DNA from: Mycteria americana
Lineage: Eukaryota > Chordata > Aves > Ciconiiformes > Ciconiidae
Reading direction: 5' to 3'
Assembly: GCF_035582795.1 (NCBI RefSeq)
Contig: NC_134368.1
Span: forward strand, 30,254,501 to 30,318,500
Length of the DNA stretch: 64,000 nt
Positions 1 to 10,560 of the stretch are shown here, in pieces (within the stretch, counting starts at the first letter, position 1; each line of letters starts with the position of its first letter). A program made the position numbers and the translations under genes. The notes beneath the pieces are model-generated. The model ran no database searches. It saw only the letters and a program-made list of their open reading frames with translations, and was not told the DNA's origin.

Positions 1-888
1 ATAAAAGAAGACTTCCAAGTTGCCAAATCATCTCACTTTTGCTGAGATGAGATTAACTCTATCAAGAGACAGAGAACTTTAAAATCAAGCTAAACTTATA
101 CGTTAAGGTCTGAAAAAATATGGATTAAATATGTTAAGAATTCATACAAAACATATTGCATTTCTTTCTAAAAAAAAGTTAATTACTACAGTTTCATTGG
201 ATACTTGTAGTTCATGTACATCCAGCATAAGAAGTTAAAGATTTTCTGCACTTTTGTTTCTTTTAATGTTAAACATCCAGTTGCAAACATGTATTTGATT
301 CAAGTAACTGTAGCAGAAACAGGGTTGGGCCTGTCAACATCAAAGGGAAGCTGATACATAAAAGTAAAAAAGGTTTGTCCTGCAATCTGTCCCATGAAAA
401 ATGTACCTATATGAAATAAGACAATCTTCTCAGACATGCCACCCTTCTCTCACCTGATCAGCATTTGGAGCAGCAAAGTTTACTTTGGCTCCCTCGCTAT
501 AAATCAAACAAGAATATTTTCTAACTTCCTAGTATTTCTTGCTTTGGTGTTTGCTACAACATAGCTTATTGAATACACCACTGCAAGCACTGGCCTTCCT
601 TCACTTCTTTCTTTTCATCTGCTACTCTCTAAAATTTAAAAATAACTATTTTATATTACAATAACAAACATATGTTAAAAAAATACATATTCTGATTATA
701 AGCCTCATATATATAAACACTTATTTCTTCAAGAGTCTGAAAAATCCAAAGATGCCGAATGTTGCATTTAGTACTCTTATTATTTTAAAACTATCAATCC
801 CAAGAATTACCTTAGTAATATAATTAAACACAAGTTATTCAGACAGTTATATTTGCTTTATTCTAAAAGAATACTGTAAAATACTTAC
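1..888 (-). other. NFXL1: NFXL1 intron 3 (partial)
   Basis: AT-rich DNA downstream of NFXL1 exon 3. I searched both strands for the next exon, with its Cys-rich WSCSGC block, and did not find it. No repeat or RNA gene was recognised. Confidence 0.6.
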
Positions 889-998
889 AGCTTGGTTCCT
901 CTTAACTGATGCAATGCAGATCAGACATGTCATAGCCCCTGACTGAAAAGCTTCATTCATGTACTGTCTTGTACGTTCCAGTTCACTTGCATCTCCAT
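889..998 (-). CDS. NFXL1: NFXL1 coding exon 3
   Basis: This 110-base exon has a GTAAGT donor at the complement of 883-888. It encodes [19 protein letters not shown] and then [18 protein letters not shown], the start of the RING-like zinc finger (CxxC). It ends on a whole codon. Confidence 0.94.
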
Positions 999-3082
999 CT
1001 TTAATGTATAAAGATTTTTAAAGCAATCAGTAATGTTTGATCTGCTATTCTGTACATGTTGAGACTGCTGTAAAAGTATTTTTTTTTTTCTCTGAACAGA
1101 GGCCAGTCATATATTATTACAAAACCACATTATTAAAAGTACTTAAGATAGTTTCAAAACTATACCGTTGATTCTGCACAAAAAAGCAAGAAGTACTACC
1201 AGCATGCATTGCTGGGAATAAATATTTTTAATACAAGACATCAGAATAAAGTGCTTTCCCTCCAATTATGGAAAAATTCTAATACACAGCCAATAATACA
1301 GCATTGTTTATGCTTACATACTGAAATAAAAGTCAATAAATGAAAAAAATTTACCAGTTTGACTGGTGTAAATGGTAAATGTTTTGGCCAAAATCTTTCC
1401 TTGTTTTACTTCAGCATCTTCATCATCATCTTCAGACGAGGAACTAAATTGGTCTTCAACTAGCTTTTTTGCTGCAGCCTGATTAGCCTTCTTAATTTCA
1501 TCAAATTTCTTCTGTGAAGATAATTCTATTAAGAGAACAGAATAATGATGATTAACACCATGACAGTTAATCATAACATCACATTCAGTTCTATATAGTT
1601 TCAACTGTCTTTTTCTTTAAAGAGCTTGCTGATAGTATGTTTTTAAGGGCAGTACGTTGCTACATTTTCAATACCACACAAGAAGAGATAAATTGTATTT
1701 TCTTCTTTACTGTGCATTATCCGTAAAATTCACAGCAGGAATTATTATCTGTCAATTACTGCTGACAAATCCAACCAAACATACTAGAATATATGCATCT
1801 ATAATGCTGCTTTACAAAAAGGATACTTAAAATCCCACACACACACATCCCACACAAACACAACTTTCATAGCGTGAGGGAGAAAGAAAAAAAAAATCAG
1901 GCAATTCTTGACAAGAGCAATTGTTGTAATTTGCTGATACCCTTACACATACCTCTCGCAGCTTTTGGTATTTTTTAAATTATGACTTGTATTGATCTCC
2001 CTCCATCCAACAAGTCTTTATTGCAACAGTGGGTTCATGCTATTTCACAGCTGGCAATGTTAAAAGTGACAGGGTATTTTAATATTAGCTTTTTTTGAAG
2101 TTATTGCATGTGAAATAGAGGAAGATTCTCACATGGAGAAAAAAAATGTATAACAATGGAGTTCATAATAAACCAAAGTGCCTGTAAGGTAACAGACCAC
2201 GGAGATGTAAAGGTCTTTAGCAGATCACAGGTCTTAAGCACCTCCTAATTTTCCATATAAGACTACTGCACCCAATATATTTAGTGGGGCTCCATCAAGT
2301 TCAGCTTTAGGGCTTTCCTTAAGAAACTATGCTGCCACTGAAAAGAGCTCAGTAGTTGGCACTTCTCTACCTGCGAAGTATTACATGAGCGTTAACCTGC
2401 ACTCACAACAACCCTCGGGCACGAGAAAGCCCGCACCTTTCCCAGACCGGGGCGATGTGGCACACTGACCAGAGTCCCTAACGCGTGTCCCTAGCGGGCA
2501 GCGCTCTCCTGAATATTTCCGACCGTACTGAAAAACAGCTGCTTCATCCTTTACTTCATACTTCACTCTTCTGCTCGAAGGGCACTGACTGCGCGCCCTG
2601 GGGAGGACACAGCCCCCGAGACCCCAGCCGCTGCGCGAGGCCTCCGCGCTTCCCCCCCGAAGGCACCTGCGGGCGGGAGACGGCACACGGCGAAGCGCCG
2701 GCTGGCTACCGCCGAGCAGCGACGGAGCGGGGCCGGGGCCCGCCGCCCACACGAGCGCCCCCCGCCCACCTCCCTTCCCCGCGACGCCGGGGAGAGCCCC
2801 GACCTGGGCATTTGTAGGGGCTCCGCAAAGCCCGGCGGGGCTCCGGGCCACAGCCGGCTCTGCAGCCCGGGACCCCGCAGCCCCCGGCCGGGCCGGGGTA
2901 GGGGGGAGGACGCGACACTCACCGCTGGCTCCCTCGTCGCTGATCCCCGCAGCCGCAACGCAGGCACCGCCGCGGGCCCTCGGGGCCGGGGGCCGGGCAG
3001 CCGCCCCAGCGCGGGTGGCGAGCCCGTCCCCGGGCCTGGCGCGGCCCCGGCCCCGGCCGCCCTGGCGCCAGGGCGCCTCCAT
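889..3082 (-). CDS. NFXL1: NFXL1, N-terminal part (first three coding exons; gene continues past the left edge)
   Basis: NFXL1 is a large zinc-finger protein related to the transcription repressor NFX1. In mammals it has a RING-like N-terminal finger, many NFX1-type fingers and a C-terminal membrane segment. Only the first ~147 residues are encoded here, before the fingers. Three exons join in frame on the minus strand: 3082-2923, 1525-1355 and 998-889. The first exon gives a basic, Gly/Arg-rich start ([16 protein letters not shown]) like the human start. The second carries [20 protein letters not shown] followed by a Ser run and an acidic run, and the third ends [14 protein letters not shown], the first Cys pair of the RING-like finger. 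Introns are phase 1 and then phase 0 with good GT-AG sites. The start codon was chosen by similarity to the human N-terminus and lies in a CpG island. The next exon (VWSCSGC... in human) was not found in bases 1-888, so it lies outside. Confidence 0.93.
1355..1525 (-). CDS. NFXL1: NFXL1 coding exon 2
   Basis: This 171-base exon has an acceptor TTCTCTTAATAG and a GTAAAT donor. It encodes the conserved [20 protein letters not shown] helix, a four-serine run, a Glu/Asp-rich stretch and [10 protein letters not shown], all recognisable in human NFXL1. Confidence 0.94.
2923..3082 (-). CDS. NFXL1: NFXL1 coding exon 1
   Basis: This exon encodes 53 residues plus one base. It starts at the ATG complementary to 3080-3082 and ends at a GTGAGT donor (complement of 2917-2922). 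The product is Arg/Gly/Ala-rich and poorly conserved apart from its first ~15 residues. The codon use is extremely GC-rich because the exon sits inside the CpG island. Confidence 0.9.
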
Positions 3083-3201
3083 TTCTCCCCCGCCAGTGAG
3101 CGAAGGACGACGGAGGGAGGCCGATCCCTCCTCACACCCCCAGCTGAAGCCGCCCCGAGGCGAGCTCTCCCGCCCGGCCCGGCGCGGCGCGGCCCCTCCG
3201 T

Positions 3202-3297
3202 CCGGAAGCGGCGGTGGCGGCGGCAGGGACACCGGTGAGCTCCCGCCACAGCGCGACTACAGCTCCCAGCGCTCCCCGCGCGGGCGGAGCGGAAGTG
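3202..3297 (+). promoter_or_regulatory. Two ETS/GABP-type motifs in the NFXL1 promoter
   Basis: CCGGAAGC at 3202-3209 and GCGGAAGTG around 3289-3297 carry the GGAA core with the flanks preferred by GABPA and other ETS factors. They lie on either side of the ZNF143-type motif, a common arrangement in promoters without a TATA box. Confidence 0.5.
3256..3270 (+). promoter_or_regulatory. ZNF143 (SBS-type) motif in the NFXL1 promoter
   Basis: The sequence ACTACAGCTCCCAGC fits the ACTACAnnTCCCAG core bound by ZNF143, a motif common in CpG-island promoters. It lies about 175 bp upstream of the NFXL1 start codon. The match is seen directly; binding is inferred. Confidence 0.6.
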
Positions 3298-3450
3298 GCG
3301 GCGGAGACTTCAGCACCCAGCGTGCACCGGGGCGCCACGCGGCCGCCGGCCTCGCCCGGCCGGTGCTTGAAGTCCTCTGTGGGGGGGTCGGCGGTGCTCG
3401 GGGAGGCCTGCGCCGCCCTTCACAATCAGAAAAATGTTTCCTAACGCCCG

Positions 3451-5944
3451 GGCTGGCATCTCTTTATTACTTAATGCTTGCACTTCTTTTTGCCTGCCGC
3501 TCTGCCCGCAGAAGCAGCGGCTTCAGCTCTTTTTCTGGCAGCCATTTCTTCAGCGTGCGGCTGTTGGGCGCGTTTTCCTCACAGCTTCTCTTCTTCAGAG
3601 TATGAGAGATTTAAAAAGCGTGTTTAGAAACTTTACTGAAGTAATATCCAAGTTTTACTGCACGGACATATATATTGGGGAACCTATGTGCCTCCTGAAA
3701 AGTTCTGATAAATAAAGGCGAGTTGAAATAATTTAAATTCGATTGACATTTTCTGATAGCACTCATGTTCTGTCTTGCCATGCCAGGAGGAAACTCTGCA
3801 TTTCAGGTTTTTTTCAGCAAATACATGTTTATAAAAGTTAAATAGTACAAGATTTCAAATAAAGAGTCTGAAAACAGTAAACTACTGCAGGTCAATGCTG
3901 GTTTTCTGGTTTATTTTGAAATGTTTCAAAAATAATTTTTATTCTCAGGAAAGACAGCTAGTGACTACAACTTGTGTTGCAGACTGAAGGATCAATACAA
4001 GAAAAAATATGAACAGTAGATTTCTGCTTTTATTAATTAAAACTCACATCACACATTTGTCTAATACAAAGTCTTAAACTCTTCGACGAAGGAGAAAAGT
4101 GCTTCCTAAGTGCCTAGTGAAATATGACGCAGCCCTATAGGACGCTGCTGCCATACAGATTGCAAATTATATTCAAGACATGAATTGGAAGAATGCTGAC
4201 TGCAAAGTCCAGCATTCACAATATAGTTAAATGCCAGAATAACGCTTGTTCTTGTGTGCACGGAAAGCCTTTAGTGAAATGATGGCATACTCTTTCCCTC
4301 GCCAGCACATTACGCCATTTGCCATTCAAAGCACAGGATCAACAGTGAATGAACAGCCGTTTCATATTTACACTTATCCTTGTTGTTCCATATATATCCT
4401 GTGCATTAATTACTTCATAACATTTAATCCTTGCAGTGAAATCAGGAGTTATTTATAGATCTCTGGCATTCTGGAAACCTATCAACATTACAAAAAATAA
4501 AACAACCAGAAATGAATGCACTTTACAAAAGATCCAATTTATAATATCTCCATCTTCTTAAGGAGAATGAAAGTATAGAGATATTAACAAGTGATAGTAA
4601 TATTTACATGTGTATTTTTTAAGAGTGGCAGTCCAATTGCCTGGGATAATCAAATTGCCCTGAATACAGAATTATCCATTCTTTTCCTTGCAGTCCCTTT
4701 CTTCACTCTCTATCATCAAACTTTTCCAATGTTAAGTGGATATGATCAAAGTATACGGAAAATACCCAGCTGAAAATATCCAGCTGAGACCACAACTAAT
4801 AAACCCAATTTTTGCCAATGGGAAAAGACATAAATTAGGGAAAAATTCCAAGGAAATAATGCTTCTTAAAGCAGTTGAAAACATAACTGACATATGAAAC
4901 AGCAGATTTTACTATCTTAGTAGTAGTCATGAACAGAATAAAGAAATACCCTATCAGTGAAAAAATAACCTACTTAGTCATCGTATTCTTTCCCCAACAG
5001 CAGCTACAGAAGACGCTGTAGGGAGAGTTTGGCCTCTTTCTGTTGTGTCTGCCCCTTGCACTCTGCAGCATCCACAACTGTTACATTAGGGACATAAAAA
5101 TTTTTAAGCACAGACCTTAAAAACTTGATAGTCCATGTTCAGCAGCCATCTGATTACTTGGAGCAGAACAGTCGTCAGTATTATGTATTTGCTATTATTG
5201 TGGAAAGAACAGCTAGATTTTGAGCCATCCATATTTGTCATACCGATGCTTGCAAAAAGTTGTATTTTCTCCCCTCTCTCTTCCAGCCTTTGTATGTGAT
5301 ATCCTGAAAAAAGGACCATTTAAAACTGCCCACTTACATTTCAACAAATCAGCCAAGGTGGACCCAATGAAGTAATAATATTTCCCAAATCTTACAGCCT
5401 TCAATACTCACAGCTGCATTGTAGATATACCTAGTTCTTTATATAATATCCCATACTTAATTAATCTTACGCTAATCAATAGATATTAAAATGTGTTTGT
5501 TTATACACAAATTTAATATCATGGTTCATGCCTATATTGACTTCAACTAATATAATTGTTGCCAAACCTTTCCTTCTTTCCATAAGTAGATACAAAGAAA
5601 TTATTTTAAAATAGTCAGCAAAACTTTCAATATTTGCCAGTATATGACTGTATATAGATTGAATGCATTTGCTGTAGAGCGGTATTACATAAAGAGTACA
5701 TAACGCATTAACAGATAATACCACCTGTTTGTGCGAGAGCAAGATGTTATCTTCCATCTTCATTCTCGATTCTTCTTTTTCTTTCCAAAACCTGCCAAAT
5801 ATATGCTGCTTGTAGAAAATTAGTGATATTACCTCAACAAATAATTTTTCATAATTAATAGTCAGGTCCTACAAAGATTAGAAATTAATGTATTCAGCCC
5901 CATGCAGGATTTGACCCTAAGTCTTATTGGCAACCTCCAGTGTT
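3451..5944. other. NFXL1-CNGA1 interval, including the CNGA1 3' untranslated region
   Basis: There is no supportable coding region between the NFXL1 promoter and the CNGA1 stop codon. The part nearest 5944 should be CNGA1 3' UTR. On the minus strand AATAAA hexamers occur around 4028 and 3910. A further AATAAA overlaps the stop codon itself (5944-5949) and is unlikely to be used. Which polyadenylation site is used cannot be told from the sequence. Confidence 0.5.
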
Positions 5945-7362
5945 TTATTCCGCTTTTGACACTCCAGGTTTATCTGTGGATGGATCTCCTTCTTCTAAGT
6001 CTGCAAATTCTTGCTCTATAACTGGCTTCAATATTTTCTCGATTTGTGTAAGTCTTTTTTTCAGTTTCTGTTGTGCAGCTTCATACTCAGCCAACAACCT
6101 GGCAAACTTTGTTTGTAATCTGTCCATAGCTCCTTCCATGTAGGTGACCTTCTCTTCCAGATCTTTAGGATCACTTCCTAAATTTGCAACTTCAATGTCC
6201 AGCAACCCATCTTTCATTAGGATTTGCTTTCCTTTTTCTTCCAGCATAGCCTTTGCATCTGGATACTCTGTTAAAGCCTCCATGAGATCATCTTTAGACA
6301 GACAAAACAAGTCTGAGTATCCAATACTTCTAATATTGGCTGTTCTTCGGTTTCCAGCTTTGCTACCTTTGATATTAAGAATGCTGATTTCTCCAAAATA
6401 GCTGCCATCACTTAGGACCACAAATTGGGTAATTCCATCATCAGCGACTACTGCCAGCTTGCCTTCTTTGATAATGTACATCTCTCGCCCAATATCTCCT
6501 TTTCTGCAAATATAATCTCCAGGACTGTATACTTGTGGCTGGAGTTTCAAAACCAGTTCAACCAACAGACCAGCTTCACAGTCTGCGAAAATCCGAACTT
6601 TTTTTAGTGTTTCCAGGTGAACGTTGATTGCAATCTCTGCTCTTAGTTTATCTGGCAGATACTTCAAGACTTCCCTTTCATCCACAGCCTTTTTGTTTGT
6701 CCACAGGTAGTCAAACCACTTTATAACTCTTTTTTCCATGTCTTTACTCACATTCCGAAAGTGCATATACTGCTTGATAGCATCAATCCTTGCTTGAAAC
6801 TCTGCCCTGGCAGCATTCATGTTGGAGATCATAGAACCCACGTTACCAACAATGGTAGCAAAAATCAATACTCCAACCAAGAAGTCAACAACCACGAAGA
6901 AATACTCAGAATCTCTTACAGGAGGGGGTGTTTCACCAATAGTAGTCAGGGTCAGTGTTGACCAGTAGAGACTGTAGACATACTTTCTAGTCAGACGGGC
7001 AAATTCAGGATCGGAGGTGTTAGGGTAGACCCATGTGTCAGCCCCAAATCCAATGGCTTTCGAGATCGAGTAGTACACACAGGCGTTCCAGTGAATAATA
7101 ATCACAATGTACATGACAAGGTTAGAGATCCTGAAGATATTTGGGTAGTTTGTCCTTGTTTCTGTTCGCTGGAAGAATTCAAACATCCGAGCTACTCTGA
7201 GGAGTCTGTTTATTCTTAATTCTGGGTAATTCAGTCCTAACTTGAAGTATAAGAGATCAGTTGGTATGATTGACAGAAAATCTAATTTGAATTGAAAAGA
7301 TGTCTTATATTTCTCTCGAAGCTTTTGTTCTTCTTTCACCAGAAGACCTTGCTCCAGGTAAC
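5945..7362 (-). CDS. CNGA1: CNGA1 coding exon 7 (S3 to C-terminus)
   Basis: This large 1418-base last exon starts at [12 protein letters not shown] after acceptor GATTTTAG. It encodes S3-S6, the pore, the C-linker, the nucleotide-binding domain and the coiled coil, ending VSKAE and TAA. Its large size is typical for CNG alpha genes. Confidence 0.97.
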
Positions 7363-10300
7363 CTAAAATCAAATTGGAAATAATTAAAAATGTTACAACT
7401 TCAACTGTGTTGTGTTTAATGTCAATCCAAATCCACTTTGAAAAATATTTTGGGTGCCAGTTCCAGATGGTACATAACTTCTCATACTTTTTAATAAGCC
7501 ATTTCTTATTTCCAAATATTCAACTTAGTGCTATATGGTTCAGCTTGAGCTAAACTATACAGGTTTCAAAATTAAACATTTCTAGCTCTGATTCTTTCCC
7601 TCCACTTTTCCACTATGGTGAACATCTGAAAAAACGCAAAACCCCCCAAAAGCTCCACACGCTATAGGAAGGGTGGTTAATGAGGGAAAGAATTTGAACA
7701 TGGGAATTTGAGTTCCATATTGAGTGTATCCACTCAACAGCTCTGGATGTAGGATAAGATTTTAAAATAAATAGTTGCAGCTGAAGTTAATTGGATGTCT
7801 TGCTTGCTCAATGGTCTTGAAAATCAAGCAAATACTTGAATCTCCTTAAATACAAAATCCAGATTTAGGTGCTAATTTTTCAGAACCCCTGATCCTCACT
7901 TGGCCACATTGCATGTTTGTTTTGTCTTGTTGAGTCAGCTGCAGGCAGAACAGCTTGTATCTAGCTTGCCTCATGCCTGGCTTATATATGTATTCCTTGA
8001 GTAATACATCAGAATTTCTCCTATTTTTACAGGTCACAGACGACAGCCTTTAGAGATCTATCTCAATGTCTTTTTCACTATTGCACCTCATCAAGGGCAC
8101 CCAGATGATAAGAGTAGTAGTATTCTGAATATTTTAAACCACCTGACACAAATATATGAAGAGGAATAATTAATCATTGAGTATAGTTACCTGTTCTTGT
8201 CCGTACAAACATGTCAGCAACATAGATGGCATCAGAAACATAATCAATGATAAACCATGCCACTAGGTAGTTGTGCTGAAGCTCATCAAAACAGGCTCTG
8301 AATAGGAAAAGACAAAAGTAAGTTACCATGAAATGAAAATTAAATACTTGCATGAAATCAGTGATGAATAAAATATTTTTTTTATCTATTTAGGCATATT
8401 ACGATTTGCCAGAAGTTTTATATAGTCATTAAAGGAGGACATCACCTAGCAATAATCATGGTCCAGTTGTACATGACAGGCATTGTGATGCAAAATAACC
8501 AGTTGTAATATATATTTCCTGCTGGATCAATAATGAAAATATCTTTCTTCTTCCTAAGTGATAGGCAGGAAAAAAAAGGAGATTTAATGAGAGACTTAAA
8601 ATACACATAACAATAGTTGAGGAATGAAGCATTCCAGAAATTGTTATTGTAAAATAAGTGGTCTTTATTAAAGTTAAGCTTTCTTGCTTGAATGCACGGC
8701 GAACATGAAGCTGCTTGTTAGGTGTGACTTGGGACACAAACTTTAGAATCTAAATTTTGCTGAGAAAAATCAGCTTGGCAGTCCCACTTCAGCTTATAGT
8801 GGCACATGTATTTTCAACCTTTTTAAATTAATTTGTTTCCTACCCAATTAGCTGTCTTGTCTCATAATTGATTTGATCATCTTTCAAAAAAGAAAACGAT
8901 TGTGTGACTACAAATGTTTAAATAAGTGAGATAAATCATGCCTCTCTCACTGGGAAAAGTCTAGCTCTGAGAAAGATGAAACATTGGCATAGTTTACATA
9001 AAGAAAACAAAGAATGTGAAATCATACAACACAAGTTCCTACTGTACTATTTTAAGTTTCTCTTCCTTGGCCAGAAAATTATGAATTTACCAAACAAAAG
9101 GTAAAGCAAGAACTTTTAGATCATAGAAGAGTTTACTTGCTTGTAGGTGCCCTTATGCGTGGAAGAGATTGCTTTACACTGGCACATCTTTTGCTGCAGG
9201 GTGTTATCCAAAAAATACTGAATAATCAGAATCCAAAGGAGATTTTTCTTCATTAATTTTTTCAGATCAATTCCATGCATGCATATTTTTGTTGTCCACA
9301 TATGAAGTTAAATCAGAACAACTCTACTCTAGGGAGAAAAACAGCAGTCTGTATGCTCATTCAGTAGGGCATAAGCATCTTGTTTACAGGATGTCCATGA
9401 ATGGATTTGGTTTTACATCAAAAGCAATTTTATTAGACTAACATAGCAGGACCTAAATGAAAAATACTTACTCCTCTTTATTTTCTTTCTTCTTGGACTT
9501 ATCTTTGTTTTTGTTTTTCTCCTTTTTTTCCTTGTTCTTTTGTGTTTCTCCATCCTTTTTTTTCCCCGACTTGCTAAGAAATAGATTTACATTTTCAGTT
9601 GTTGCAGACTAAGTTAAAACATATTTGGAAAGAAATTAAATGTCTTAGAAATAGTAGTATTATTACTCTTTGTCTTACCTCTTCTTTTCTTTTTTCTTTT
9701 TCTTCTCTCTAAGGAAAATAAAAATATGATAGTCTCATGGGATGCACATAGCCATTGCTTCTGCATTTATTTATTAGAATCATCTGAATTCAGTAAGGAT
9801 AACATTATACTTAGGTGTTTGGCCTTCAAAAACTGTTTTGCTTATTGTATTCACATAGAAATACTTTTATTTTAAATTAATAGACATAATGCAAATAACT
9901 TTGATATTGAGAATGATCATCATAATTGATGTGCATGAAGTTCAAATGTACGTGCAGTCTCTTTTGATCTCAAAAGAGAATTACTTGAATGACATAACTG
10001 TTTATAAAGAAATTATTAGATATAGATCATTCTTTTTCATTGCTGCTTAAGCAACCAATACTGCAGTACTCTCATTTTATGAAATGGCAAAGATACTTAC
10101 TCGTCTTTATTACTATTGTTGTTAATATTGTAGCGTGCAAATGCACCGGGTAGATACCATTGCCTAGGGAACAGCAAAACAACACAGTTGTATGATATCT
10201 GCTGAAAGTTATCTAAGTTATCTAAGGAAATTGAAAGAGCACAGATTTTAATGTCCTAAATATTTACAACAAGCAATGTATCACAATCTTTAAAACTTAA

Positions 10301-10524
10301 TTTATTAATAGAGGGCAAAAAAAATTAGATGACAGCAAGTATCTCTGCTTAGTTAATCCCATCCAAATTATCAACAAAAAATAACCAAACAGACACAAAA
10401 TGGTAAATCTGACATACCTGTTTTCCCCTTTGTCGATTGGTCCAGGGTCCTCACTGGTGTCTTGCACTACCACGCTGGGAACAATTGTATGGGAGTGGTG
10501 GGTCTCAATCACTCCTACCTTCAT
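5945..10524 (-). CDS. CNGA1: CNGA1, rod cGMP-gated cation channel alpha subunit (complete, 7 coding exons)
   Basis: CNGA1 forms the light-regulated plasma-membrane cation channel of rod outer segments together with CNGB1; cGMP binding opens it. Coding exons are 10524-10418, 10163-10101, 9708-9679, 9573-9472, 8553-8446, 8297-8191 and 7362-5945, totalling 1935 bases or 644 aa. The order is: an N-terminal region, a Lys/Glu-rich stretch (about 57-105), S1 near 113-135, S2-S6, and the pore motif TIGETPPPV from residue 313, with E316 as the filter glutamate. The C-linker follows, then the cyclic-nucleotide-binding domain (about 422-544, with FGEIS at 495-499 and RRTA at 511-514), and a coiled coil near 572-624. 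An NTS glycosylation sequon lies at 287-289 before the pore. The start is the ATG opening [12 protein letters not shown], which agrees with the chicken protein as I recall it; the upstream in-frame TTG is not a start. CNGA3, the cone paralogue, is the only serious alternative and is excluded by the neighbouring genes and the N-terminus. Confidence 0.97.
8191..8297 (-). CDS. CNGA1: CNGA1 coding exon 6 (S2)
   Basis: This 107-base exon has the same length as the equivalent exon in mammalian CNG alpha genes, as recalled. It encodes [20 protein letters not shown] through MFVRTRTG. Confidence 0.95.
8446..8553 (-). CDS. CNGA1: CNGA1 coding exon 5 (S1)
   Basis: This 108-base exon encodes [18 protein letters not shown] and [18 protein letters not shown], the first membrane segment. 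Both flanking introns are phase 2. Confidence 0.95.
9472..9573 (-). CDS. CNGA1: CNGA1 coding exon 4
   Basis: This 102-base exon continues the Lys-rich segment ([18 protein letters not shown] and onward). The acceptor is TTTCTTAG, the donor GTAAGT. Chicken CNGA1 has a closely similar segment, from memory. Confidence 0.9.
9679..9708 (-). CDS. CNGA1: CNGA1 coding exon 3 (30-base micro-exon)
   Basis: The exon is entirely purine on the coding strand and encodes only Lys and Glu (EKKKKKEKK core). It is bounded by CTTAG on the acceptor side and GTAAGA on the donor side. The frame is kept through phase-2 junctions. Confidence 0.85.
10101..10163 (-). CDS. CNGA1: CNGA1 coding exon 2
   Basis: This 63-base exon encodes [20 protein letters not shown] and matches the conserved LPGA-N-NNxSNKD segment of CNGA1. 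Both flanking introns are phase 2. Confidence 0.93.
10418..10524 (-). CDS. CNGA1: CNGA1 coding exon 1
   Basis: Encodes residues 1-35, [12 protein letters not shown] through DKGEN. The acceptor TTTTTTAAATCAG just above 10560 predicts 36 bases of 5' untranslated sequence in the same exon, so at least one non-coding exon probably lies further upstream. The donor is GTATGT. Confidence 0.93.
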
Positions 10525-10560
10525 GGTCAAGTTTGTCTTACCTTGGGTAATTGAGGAAGA

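Larger units (their letters stand above)
2400..3450. promoter_or_regulatory. NFXL1: CpG-island promoter of NFXL1
   Basis: The base composition changes abruptly from AT-rich flanks to very GC- and CpG-rich DNA across this stretch, which covers NFXL1 exon 1 and its upstream side. This is the usual form of a housekeeping vertebrate promoter. Long open frames here on both strands follow from the lack of AT-rich stop codons and are not genes. The transcription start cannot be placed from sequence alone. Confidence 0.8.

Noticed and set aside
2381-3605. Long open frames on both strands around NFXL1 exon 1 (up to 283 codons)
   Set aside because: They lie in the CpG island, overlap each other and have compositionally biased Pro/Arg/Gly/Ala content. 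Only the part beginning MEAPWRQ and ending at the donor near 2923 is real coding sequence.
10297-10530. CNGA1 start extended to an upstream TTG (MTMKVG)
   Set aside because: The upstream codon is TTG, not ATG. The chicken protein as recalled begins [10 protein letters not shown]. The 3' end of that frame also reads into the intron.
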